From: an uncultured Pelagibacteraceae bacterium
GTDB lineage: Bacteria > Pseudomonadota > Alphaproteobacteria > Pelagibacterales > Pelagibacteraceae
Reading direction: 5' to 3'
DNA length: 64,000 nucleotides
Assembly (NCBI GenBank): GCA_902592675.1
Contig: CACJFJ010000004.1
Coordinates: forward strand, 41,920 to 105,919
A model generated the notes under the pieces. It was not told where the DNA came from. It saw only the letters and a list, made by a program, of their open reading frames with translations, and did no database searches. Positions 46,325 through 54,484 of this stretch are shown one piece after another (position 1 is the first letter of the stretch; every line of letters starts with the position of its first letter). Position numbers and translations under genes: made by a program.

Positions 46325-47283
46325 ACTTTTATTTTAAGTTTTTTATTCTCTTTAATTGTTTTAAGTAAACTAATCATCAATGGAATTTTCTTCTTATCAA
46401 TTTTTTTTAAAATAAACGATGCGATTTCTTTTGCAAGTTCTTCACCTTCAACAGTTTCTTTGGGCATAAATCTTTTTTTTGCAGTTTTAAATGTAAATCC
46501 TTTTCCCAAAAAGCCACCCATCTTACTATTTCTTCCACCTGCGGCACTAACATATAAGTCACCTACCCCAGCAAGCCCAAAAATAGTTTCATCTTTACCT
46601 TTGAAATATTTATTTAGGTATCTCATTTCAAGAATTGCCTTTTGAAATAAATTTGATGAAGAATTAAGGCTTTGACCTGCTCCAATTATCATTGAATATA
46701 TATTCTTTATTGCTGAACATACTTCTACACCAACCACATCTTTTGAGTATTCTGTTAAATAATATTTTGTAGAAATTTTTCTTCCAATAGATTTTGCAAT
46801 TTTAATATTCTTGTTTGCTATAATTACACTAGTTTGATTTTTTCTGGCTAATTCCTTTGCCAAACAAGGTCCTTTTAGGACTGAAATATTTTTTAAATTA
46901 TAGTTTTTTTGAAGCTGATCTGGAATTGTTAAAATCTTATTCTTTTTTTTTTCAAATTTTAATCCTTTAGTTAAAACTAAAATTGGAGTTTTAACCTTTA
47001 AATCTTTTAATTCTTTACCAATAAAGTCAATACCTGGAAGACTTAAAGCTATTACTATCAAGTCAAAATTTTCTTTTAATAAATTTTTGGAAAATTTTCT
47101 AAATCGTAATTGTTTTGGTAATTTTGTCTTAAGAGCAGAATGAAATTTTTTTTTAGAAGATAAGTCTTTAATGAACCTTTTGCTATAAGGTTCAGTAATT
47201 GTCACATTATTTTTATTTTCTAAACTTGGGATTGTAAATGCAGAGCCCATTGCGCCTCCGCCGATAACTAAAATATTTTTCAT
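46321..47283 (-). CDS. gpsA: Glycerol-3-phosphate dehydrogenase, NAD(P)-dependent
   Basis: Makes sn-glycerol-3-phosphate for phospholipids. The 320-residue protein has the Rossmann motif [19 protein letters not shown], the central [32 protein letters not shown] with the catalytic Lys, and [22 protein letters not shown]. Sequence is Lys-rich and a little divergent but all motifs are present. Confidence 0.9.
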   Translation of the reverse strand: MKNILVIGGGAMGSAFTIPSLENKNNVTITEPYSKRFIKDLSSKKKFHSALKTKLPKQLRFRKFSKNLLKENFDLIVIALSLPGIDFIGKELKDLKVKTPILVLTKGLKFEKKKNKILTIPDQLQKNYNLKNISVLKGPCLAKELARKNQTSVIIANKNIKIAKSIGRKISTKYYLTEYSKDVVGVEVCSAIKNIYSMIIGAGQSLNSSSNLFQKAILEMRYLNKYFKGKDETIFGLAGVGDLYVSAAGGRNSKMGGFLGKGFTFKTAKKRFMPKETVEGEELAKEIASFILKKIDKKKIPLMISLLKTIKENKKLKIKV

Positions 47284-47360
47284 AACAAATAATTATTTTA
47301 TTGTAATTGTCATCATTTTGTTAGTAAAATACATAAATAATTATTTAATTTGGTAGATAA

Positions 47361-48692
47361 ATGACAAAAGTAGCAATTATTGGTGCAGGGCCTTGTGGAC
47401 TATCAATGTTACGGTCTTTTGAATTAGCAGAAAAAAATGGTGAAAAAATCCCTGAGGTTGTTTGTTTTGAAAAACAAGATAATTGGGGAGGTTTATGGAA
47501 TTACAGTTGGCGAACAGGATCTGATCAATACGGAGACCCTGTACCTAACAGCATGTATAGATATCTTTGGTCAAATGGACCAAAAGAGTGTTTGGAGTTT
47601 GCAGATTATTCCTTTGATGAGCACTTTGGAAAGCCAATACCATCTTTCCCACCTAGAGAAGTTTTATATGATTATATTGTTGGAAGAGTAAGTAAGGGAA
47701 ATTTAAAAAAAAAGATAAAATTTAATACAAGAGTTATTAATACTATTTTTAAAAATGACAAATTTGAGCTTAGTTATCAAGATAAAGTTAATAATAAAAT
47801 ATTAAACGATAATTTTGATTATGTTGTTGTGTCAACAGGTCACTTTTCAGTTCCATTTATTCCAGAATACAAAGGAATGGATACATTTCCAGGAAGGATA
47901 ATGCATTCTCATGATTTTAGAGATGCTGAAGAATTTAGAGATAAAGATGTAATAGTGCTGGGAAGTAGTTACTCAGCAGAAGACATTGCGCTTCAATGTA
48001 ATAAATACGGAGCTAAAAGTGTTACTATTGGTTACCGTCACAATCCAATGGGATTTAAATGGCCTAATGGAATGAAAGAGGTTCATTATCTTGACAAATT
48101 AGTAGGAAATAAAGCCATCTTTAAAGATGGCACTGAACAAGAGGCTGACGTTGTAATTTTATGCACTGGTTACCTTCATCATTTTCCATTTTTAGAAGAA
48201 AATTTACAATTAAAAACTAGAAACAGACTTTATCCGCCAAAATTATATAAAGGAGTAGTTTGGCAAGATAATCACAAACTTTTATATCTTGGTATGCAAG
48301 ATCAGTTCCATACGTTTAACATGTTTGATTGCCAGGCTTGGTACGCAAGAGATGTTATTATGAATAAGATCAAAATACCTAACAATGACGCTGTTGAAAA
48401 AGATATTAATAAATGGGTTACAATGGAAGAAAAGCTAGAAAACCCTGATCAAATGATTGATTTTCAAACTGAATATACAAAAGAACTTCATGAGATGTCT
48501 GATTATCCAAAAATTGATTTTGAGTTAATAAGAAAACATTTTAAAGAGTGGGAACATCATAAAGTTGAGGATATTTCAACTTACAGAAATAAATCTTTTT
48601 CATCTCCTGTAACTGGTTCCGTTGCACCTATTCATCATACACCATGGGCAACTGCTATGGATGATTCATCAAAAACTTTTTTAGATAAATAA
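47361..48692 (+). CDS. tmm: Trimethylamine monooxygenase (flavin-containing)
   Basis: Oxidises TMA to TMAO (and can act on DMS) with NADPH and O2. The 443-residue FMO has the FAD motif GAGPCGLSML, the FMO-identifying sequence FPGRIMHSHDFRDAEEF (FxGxxxHxxxF), the NADPH motif VLGSSYSAEDIAL and LCTGYLHHFPF. Length fits bacterial Tmm. It is convergent with the Tmo transporter genes and near tdm, which supports TMA as substrate. Confidence 0.92.
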   Translation: MTKVAIIGAGPCGLSMLRSFELAEKNGEKIPEVVCFEKQDNWGGLWNYSWRTGSDQYGDPVPNSMYRYLWSNGPKECLEFADYSFDEHFGKPIPSFPPREVLYDYIVGRVSKGNLKKKIKFNTRVINTIFKNDKFELSYQDKVNNKILNDNFDYVVVSTGHFSVPFIPEYKGMDTFPGRIMHSHDFRDAEEFRDKDVIVLGSSYSAEDIALQCNKYGAKSVTIGYRHNPMGFKWPNGMKEVHYLDKLVGNKAIFKDGTEQEADVVILCTGYLHHFPFLEENLQLKTRNRLYPPKLYKGVVWQDNHKLLYLGMQDQFHTFNMFDCQAWYARDVIMNKIKIPNNDAVEKDINKWVTMEEKLENPDQMIDFQTEYTKELHEMSDYPKIDFELIRKHFKEWEHHKVEDISTYRNKSFSSPVTGSVAPIHHTPWATAMDDSSKTFLDK

Positions 48693-48699
48693 TCTTAGT

Positions 48700-50853
48700 T
48701 TAATCAATACCTAGGTGTTTTTTTCTTTTTTGGACGTAGGCTCTAATTAAATTATCAAAAATTAAAGCTATGAAAGCCACACAGATACCAAGTGTTAATC
48801 CGATTCCAGCACCTTTTTTATCTGACAATGCTTTTAAAATATATTGACCTAAATCTTCTGTTCCAATAAATGCCCCAATAATTACCATGAATAAAGCAAA
48901 TACAATCGTTTGATTTATACCAAGCATCATGTGCGGAAATGCCAAAGGAAATTCAATTTTAGTCAATCTTTGAAATTTATTTACACCCGACATAGTTGCT
49001 GCATCGTGTAGACCAGCTGGAACACTTCTAAGCCCTTCAATCGTATATCTTGTAGCGGGTATTGTTGCATAAACTATAACCGCAATAAGTACAGATGTGT
49101 CAGTTATACCAAATAGCATCATCACTGGAATTAAATATACAAAAGATGGGAATGTTTGAAAAATATCGCAAACACCCAGCATAAAGTTTGCTGAATGTTT
49201 ATTTTGGAAACATAGAGTTCCTACTGTAAATCCAATGATACAAGAAACTATAACTCCAAAAGTTGCCATATATGCTGTGACTAAAGCTCTATCCCACCAA
49301 GGGCTGAATGCGATAAATAGTGTTAACGCACAAACAACCAATGCTGAACGTAAACCACCTATTAAATATCCTGCTCCAACAACTAAAACTATCGTAGCAA
49401 TTGCGGGCATTCTTAAATATAGTGCTCTCATTGGCTGAAGCACATCTTGAATTAACCATGTGTTGAACGCTTTAATATATACAAAGAAAGTCTCAAATAT
49501 CCAATCTACCCCTTTATTCCAAAAATCTGCAGTTGATATTCCTTTATTATGTGGAATTTCAAATAAATAATTAAAAGTATCTTTGAATAAAAAAGTTCCA
49601 ACGTATGCCAGTACTATTCCAATAACAAAAATAACGCCAAAAAATAAGAGATTTTTATTTCTCTGATAAAAAGTAAGATTACCAAAATAATCTGTTTGTT
49701 TATTGGCCCATGCCAAAGACATCTTATCTAAAAGAATTGCAATTAAACTAATACATAAGCCTGCCTCTAAAGCTAAACCAATATTCAATTGGTTTAGTGC
49801 TAATAATAAATTAAATCCTAAACCTTTTGCTCCAATAAAAGCTGAAATTACTGCCATCGAAAAACAGACCATGATGACTTGATTTACACCAATTAAAATA
49901 TCTCTTCTAGCAGTAGGAATTAATACTTTAAACATTAGTTGAAAATTATTACATCCGCTCATCCGTCCTGCCTCAATAACCTCTGGGGGCACTGCTCTTA
50001 GACCTAATAGAGTTAATAATATCATCGGTGGTATTGCTACGACCATAGTAATAATTACTGCAGCATGGTCACCTACTCCAAAAAGAACTAATGCTGGAAC
50101 TAATACGGCATACTGTGGCATTGTCTGCATTACAAGTAATATTGGATATAAAGCTTTTTCTACTCGTTTACTTTTAAAAGCTGCTATCCCTAATCCTAAA
50201 CCAAAAATAAATGATAATGGAGCAGCAACTAATATAAATGAAAGAGTTTGCATTGAGGGCTTCCATTGACCAAATACAGAAATGTAAACCATAGTTAAAC
50301 CTGCAAACAAAGCTAGACCTTTACCGCTAAGCTTGTACGAAAGTAATGCTGCGCCTGCTGCAACAATAGTCCATGGTAATCCTGGTAATTCAGCCCATGG
50401 GTTTTTATCTATCCAATCCCAACTAGTAAAGGCAACAATTGTTTCTAAACCTCCCAGTAAGATCTCTCTAATTAATTCAATCAGAAAAGTCATGAAGGCA
50501 GTTAGATTTCTACTAATTTGTAAAACTATAGGACGACTTTTGAATTCTTGAGTATCTTCATTCCAAACTTCTATTGGCATCCACTCATTCATTAAAAAAA
50601 ATAATGAGTCATTAATCCAAATAGGCAACCATCCAAGTAATGGAGGTAATCTCCAGAAAACATCGAAGGCGTAATATCTTACTTCTTTACCTAAAAATAC
50701 GTAACTACTTTGATTTGGATCTTTGACAAATTCTGCTTGACCTCTAATAAACTTATATGTCTCAGGAACATCAATAGCAAAACACAAAGCAAAGAATACA
50801 ATTAATAGGAATAACCACTGAAAAGTTTTTGGATATTTTTTTAAAAATTCCAT
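48700..50853 (-). CDS. tmoW: TMAO/betaine-type ABC transporter permease, tandem duplicate
   Basis: A 717-residue inner-membrane protein with two homologous permease domains in one chain. EAA-type loops occur twice: AGRMSGCNNFQLMFKVLIPTARRD and AATMSGVNKFQRLTKIEFPLAFPH. ProW-like single-domain permeases dimerise; here the dimer is a fusion. It is three bases after the ATPase gene. TMAO is favoured because tmm, tmoX and tdm flank it; glycine betaine is the other option. Confidence 0.85.
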   Translation of the reverse strand: MEFLKKYPKTFQWLFLLIVFFALCFAIDVPETYKFIRGQAEFVKDPNQSSYVFLGKEVRYYAFDVFWRLPPLLGWLPIWINDSLFFLMNEWMPIEVWNEDTQEFKSRPIVLQISRNLTAFMTFLIELIREILLGGLETIVAFTSWDWIDKNPWAELPGLPWTIVAAGAALLSYKLSGKGLALFAGLTMVYISVFGQWKPSMQTLSFILVAAPLSFIFGLGLGIAAFKSKRVEKALYPILLVMQTMPQYAVLVPALVLFGVGDHAAVIITMVVAIPPMILLTLLGLRAVPPEVIEAGRMSGCNNFQLMFKVLIPTARRDILIGVNQVIMVCFSMAVISAFIGAKGLGFNLLLALNQLNIGLALEAGLCISLIAILLDKMSLAWANKQTDYFGNLTFYQRNKNLLFFGVIFVIGIVLAYVGTFLFKDTFNYLFEIPHNKGISTADFWNKGVDWIFETFFVYIKAFNTWLIQDVLQPMRALYLRMPAIATIVLVVGAGYLIGGLRSALVVCALTLFIAFSPWWDRALVTAYMATFGVIVSCIIGFTVGTLCFQNKHSANFMLGVCDIFQTFPSFVYLIPVMMLFGITDTSVLIAVIVYATIPATRYTIEGLRSVPAGLHDAATMSGVNKFQRLTKIEFPLAFPHMMLGINQTIVFALFMVIIGAFIGTEDLGQYILKALSDKKGAGIGLTLGICVAFIALIFDNLIRAYVQKRKKHLGID

Positions 50854-50855
50854 AA

Positions 50856-51884
50856 TTAATTATTATTTTTTCTTCCTCCAAAGACTGTATTGATTATTTT
50901 TGCTGGATTAATAGAGCCTATAATTTCATTATTATTATCAACAACAGCAACTGATTTTTCTTGGGTAAGAATTTTTTCGGCAACATTCTCTATGATTTCA
51001 TCCTGAGAGACTTTTAAATCACCTAAATTATCTTTCGATGCATCCATTACATCTTTGATCAGTAAAACTTTTTCTCTTGGTACTTCTTCTGTGAATTTTC
51101 TGACATATTCTGTAGCTGGATTTAAAACGATATTGGCAGGAGTATCTAGTTGCTCAATTATTCCATCTTTCATAATTGCAATTCTGTCGGCAAGTTTTAA
51201 AGCCTCATCAAAATCATGCGTGATAAACATGATAGTTTTTTGTAACTTGTCTTGAAGTCTTAAAAACTCATCTTGCATCTCTTTTCTAATTAACGGATCC
51301 AAAGCTGAGAAAGGCTCATCTAAAAACCAAATATCTGGCTCGACTGCTAAAGATCTTGCTATACCTACTCTTTGTTGTTGTCCTCCTGAAAGTTCTCTAG
51401 GAAAATAATTTTCTCTACCTTCAAGACCAACCAATTTAACCATATCCATTGCTTTATTTATACTGTCCTCAGTTTTGACACCTTTAATCTGAAGTGGGAA
51501 AGCAATGTTTTCCACAACTGTTTTGTGCGGAAGTAAAGCAAAGCTTTGGAAAACCATCCCCATTTTATTTCTTCTAAGATCAATAAGATCTTTATTATTT
51601 AATTCTAATAAATCCTGGCCTTCTATAAAAATTTTACCACCCGTTGCATCAGTTAATCTTGAGATACATCTTAATAGAGTCGATTTACCTGAACCAGATA
51701 AACCCATAACAACTAACATTTCTCCTTTTGAAACTTCAAAAGAAGCGTTGTTCACTCCAACTATACAACCATTTTCTTGAAAAGTTTTAGCATCAACATT
51801 TCCATTCGAGTCTTGAAGCATTTTTTGAGCATTTGCTCCAAAAATTTTATATACATTTTCACATTTGATTACTGGTTCAGACAT
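50856..51884 (-). CDS. tmoV: TMAO/betaine-type ABC transporter ATP-binding protein
   Basis: ATP-binding subunit, 342 residues from ATG 51884; the reading frame can be extended three codons to a TTG at 51893, but the ATG with MSEPVIK is the better start. It has Walker A (GLSGSGKSTLL), signature (LSGGQQQRVGIARSL), Walker B (IWFLDEPFSALD), switch His (ITHDFDEAL) and a C-terminal CBS-like part (SVAVVDNNNEIIGSI), as in ProV/OpuAA. Linked to permease and TmoX. Confidence 0.88.
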   Translation of the reverse strand: MSEPVIKCENVYKIFGANAQKMLQDSNGNVDAKTFQENGCIVGVNNASFEVSKGEMLVVMGLSGSGKSTLLRCISRLTDATGGKIFIEGQDLLELNNKDLIDLRRNKMGMVFQSFALLPHKTVVENIAFPLQIKGVKTEDSINKAMDMVKLVGLEGRENYFPRELSGGQQQRVGIARSLAVEPDIWFLDEPFSALDPLIRKEMQDEFLRLQDKLQKTIMFITHDFDEALKLADRIAIMKDGIIEQLDTPANIVLNPATEYVRKFTEEVPREKVLLIKDVMDASKDNLGDLKVSQDEIIENVAEKILTQEKSVAVVDNNNEIIGSINPAKIINTVFGGRKNNN

Positions 51885-51947
51885 AAATTTCAATTAAGTT
51901 ATATGAAATTAAGACAAAATTAAATCTATAAAATTGTTACTTTCCCC

Positions 51948-52499
51948 TTAAAAATTTTTAATATAATAAACTCTAGTATCAATTCCGGTGCTTAAAAAAC
52001 TTAATGCTTCACCACTGACAGTTATTGACTCGTCAACTCCAACATTATTTCCACTTACTGTAAAGCCCGCAAAACACTTATTTTTCTCATCATCCCACTT
52101 AACAAATGTTTCATCTATTTTGTTACCATTAATGGTGTAAATTTCATGTGCCCTGAAATTTAGAAAGTTTGCCCCCATAATTGCACGTTGAGGAATTAAT
52201 TTTGTAGCTTTACAAACTTGCTCATAAACTTCATCCGTTAGCTTAAAATGATCTGTGCCATCAAAGGTTACTAATATCCCTGAGGGCAATTTAGAAATTA
52301 ATTCACTTAATTTCTTTTCTTGAGCAATCCTTTCCTCTTCTAATTTCATCTTTCTAACAAGTTCATCACCACCACCAAACATTATGTTAAGAACAAAAAA
52401 AGATAGGGATATTGTGAGAATTATTAGTACCAAGCCACCAAACTGTTTTGTGGTCTCGGGTAAATATTTTATTTTATTTAAAAAATTTTCTTTTGACAT
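51948..52499 (-). CDS. Single-pass membrane protein, 183 residues, unknown
   Basis: One membrane segment near the N-terminus (FGGLVLIILTISLSFFVLNIMFGG) and a soluble C-terminal domain with a coiled-coil-like stretch (RKMKLEEERIAQEKKLSELI) followed by beta-rich sequence. It starts one base after the MORN protein stop, and lies between tmoV and tmoX. No family recognised; probably an envelope protein. Confidence 0.65.
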   Translation of the reverse strand: MSKENFLNKIKYLPETTKQFGGLVLIILTISLSFFVLNIMFGGGDELVRKMKLEEERIAQEKKLSELISKLPSGILVTFDGTDHFKLTDEVYEQVCKATKLIPQRAIMGANFLNFRAHEIYTINGNKIDETFVKWDDEKNKCFAGFTVSGNNVGVDESITVSGEALSFLSTGIDTRVYYIKNF

Positions 52500-52877
52500 T
52501 TACTCTTGTATCTTTCCATTTTTCCATATACCAGATTTTTGGGTTCCATCTGATGAAGTAAAAGTGCCTTTGCCATTCATAAACCCTTTTGCCCATTCAC
52601 CTTCATAAGTTGAGCCATCTGGAAATGTTAAAATACCTACCCCGCTCCATTCACTATTTTTAAATTCTCCTTTATAGATGTATCCATTAGGCCAAGTTTC
52701 AGTCCCTTGACCGTTTTTTTTTGTGCCTACCCATTCACCTTCATAAGTAGTTTTGTCTGTGTAAACCCACTTACCAAAACCGTTTTCACAATTTCCTTCT
52801 TTGCATCCTGTGCTTCGAGCTATTGCAACTGAACTGATAAGTAAACTTAAAATTATCGCTAAGAGATACTTTTTCAT
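52500..52877 (-). CDS. Exported MORN-repeat protein
   Basis: A 125-residue protein with a signal peptide (MKKYLLAIILSLLISSVAIA) and about four MORN repeats (GFGKWVYTDKTTYEGEWV, GQGTETWPNGYIYKGEFK, GVGILTFPDGSTYEGEWA, GKGTFTSSDGTQKSGIW). MORN repeats mediate protein or lipid contacts. Two cysteines lie before the repeats. Translated just before the 183-residue membrane protein; a shared envelope role is possible. Confidence 0.88.
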   Translation of the reverse strand: MKKYLLAIILSLLISSVAIARSTGCKEGNCENGFGKWVYTDKTTYEGEWVGTKKNGQGTETWPNGYIYKGEFKNSEWSGVGILTFPDGSTYEGEWAKGFMNGKGTFTSSDGTQKSGIWKNGKIQE

Positions 52878-52911
52878 AATGATATTTTACACAAAATTTA
52901 CCAAAAAAAAA

Positions 52912-53373
52912 TCAGACTTTTTGATCATGTTTAATACATGAATATATTGAAATATATTTTTCTGCATTTTCACTTTTTATATTTCTTGTAATTTCATGAA
53001 TTAACTCTCCTGTTTTTCTAGTAATAATACCTGACTCTGAATAATTTTTTTCTTGATCAATCGATTTAAATAAAACCACATCTTTATTAACAACCTTAAC
53101 ATTCAATTTTTCTGTATCTGAAAGAAATAACGATAATCCTCTAATTAAAAGGGTTTCTGGTTGTTTTGATTGAATTTCAAATTTATCCAATCCTTTTTCA
53201 TTTAAATCTTTGGCTAAAAAAGTTTGATAATTGTACTCTGAATTTTTAATTATTTTTTTTTCTAAATCACATACAAACTCAAGATTAATGTTCTCATTAA
53301 TACTTACATCTTTTGCAAAAGTTTGGCCAAAAAATAATAAACTAATGACTATGCTTAAAAAATATTTGTTCAT
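52912..53373 (-). CDS. Exported hypothetical protein, 153 residues
   Basis: Signal peptide (MNKYFLSIVISLLFFGQTFA) then a small mixed alpha/beta domain with two cysteines (LEFVCDLEKK, YSCIKHDQ), which could form a disulfide. Located between tmoX and the MORN gene but after the tmoX terminator, so it probably has its own promoter. No family recognised. Confidence 0.65.
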   Translation of the reverse strand: MNKYFLSIVISLLFFGQTFAKDVSINENINLEFVCDLEKKIIKNSEYNYQTFLAKDLNEKGLDKFEIQSKQPETLLIRGLSLFLSDTEKLNVKVVNKDVVLFKSIDQEKNYSESGIITRKTGELIHEITRNIKSENAEKYISIYSCIKHDQKV

Positions 53374-53388
53374 CTTTTTTTAAAAAAA

Positions 53389-53417
53389 AATCTCCCCCAA
53401 CATAGTTGGGAGAGATT
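53389..53417 (-). terminator. Rho-independent terminator after tmoX
   Basis: Read on the minus strand, ATCTCTCCCAA pairs with TTGGGGGAGAT around a short loop, followed by a long T-run (T opposite the A-run at 53381-53390). This ends the tmoX transcript and separates it from the following three small genes and tmoVW. Confidence 0.9.
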
Positions 53418-53439
53418 TAAAGATTTAATTGCTTTAACC

Positions 53440-54384
53440 TTATTTAGTAAAAGCTTTCCAAACTTTCTTATTATCTTTCAGCCATTTTTTAGCTGCATCT
53501 TCGTGAGTCATTTTATCAATGTCAACTAAAGCTGCCATTGCACCAATCTGACTTGTTGTGAAAGAAAGTTTTTTGAACATTGCTGCTGCATCCGGATGAG
53601 TTTTTGGAAAATCAGCGTTAACCGCTTTTTTCAAATAACCATCTGGCGAACCACATTTTCCATCTCCACCATCTTCAGGTCTGCAACCTGCAGTGTACGG
53701 AGGAAAGTCGATAAATGTAAAACCAGCACCATCAGTAAAGTTTGGTGTCCAATTAAAGATGATTGTTCCTCTTCCTTCTTTTTCAGCTGCTGCTAACTCT
53801 GCCCAAAGTGCATCTGCACTTCCAGCAAATTTAACCCACCATAGATCACCTAATCCTAGAGCATCAACTCTTTGTGGAATTAAATCACCATGCCAAGTTT
53901 GTGGACCTTCCAACATTCTTCCTTTTCCATCTGGAGAGTCAGGTGTTGTAAAGTTTTTAGCACAGTCTGGATTTTTTAAAGCAGTCCAGTCCGGTAGTCC
54001 TGGGCATAATCCTTTTTCAGCAACCCAATTAGGATATCCCATATCCTCAAGTGTTCTTGCTTCATGGTCTCCCCAGTCTAGCAATCCACCTTTATCAAGA
54101 GCTGTTGTGAATGATTTACCAAAAGCAGATTCCCACACCTCGTGAGATATAGTTACGTCACCAATTCTGATTGACTCGTATACTGCTTGTGAGTCAGCAT
54201 TTACGTATTTTACGTTGTTACCCATGTCTTCCATTATTCCACCAATAACGTAAGCCATTACAATTTGACTTGACCAGTTATGTGTCGGAATTACGATGGG
54301 CTTTTTACTATCTGCATTTGATAATCCAGCAAAACTTACTGCTGATATTATAGCTGCAGAAATTAACGATATTATTTTTCGCAT
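53440..54384 (-). CDS. tmoX: TMAO/betaine-type periplasmic substrate-binding protein
   Basis: A 314-residue protein with a signal peptide (MRKIISLISAAIISAVSFAGLSNA) and the ProX/OpuAC-type domain: PIVIPTHNWSSQIVMAYVIGGI, GDVTISHEVWESAFG, GLGDLWWVKFAGSADALW and IFNWTPNFTDGAG. Trp-rich sites bind quaternary amine heads. The gene is divergent from tdm, sharing a 100-base promoter region, which points to TMAO as ligand. Its own terminator suggests it is made in excess over the permease and ATPase. Confidence 0.86.
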   Translation of the reverse strand: MRKIISLISAAIISAVSFAGLSNADSKKPIVIPTHNWSSQIVMAYVIGGIMEDMGNNVKYVNADSQAVYESIRIGDVTISHEVWESAFGKSFTTALDKGGLLDWGDHEARTLEDMGYPNWVAEKGLCPGLPDWTALKNPDCAKNFTTPDSPDGKGRMLEGPQTWHGDLIPQRVDALGLGDLWWVKFAGSADALWAELAAAEKEGRGTIIFNWTPNFTDGAGFTFIDFPPYTAGCRPEDGGDGKCGSPDGYLKKAVNADFPKTHPDAAAMFKKLSFTTSQIGAMAALVDIDKMTHEDAAKKWLKDNKKVWKAFTK

Positions 54385-54484
54385 TTATTCCCCTTTCTTA
54401 ATATTAAGTGTCATTAGTATGTGCCTAAGTAAAATGATAGTCAACTACAAGATTTATATATATTATATATTTAGATTTATAAAA

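Noticed and set aside
48114..48131. Perfect 18-base inverted repeat GCCATCTTTAAAGATGGC inside tmm
   Set aside because: It is in the middle of a conserved coding region and encodes ordinary residues (KAIFKDG); no T-run or flanking context suggests a regulatory role.
54296..54484. Upstream in-frame ATG extending tdm by 63 residues
   Set aside because: That stretch lies across the tmoX signal-peptide coding region on the other strand and gives non-Tdm-like sequence; the ATG at 54485 gives the family length.
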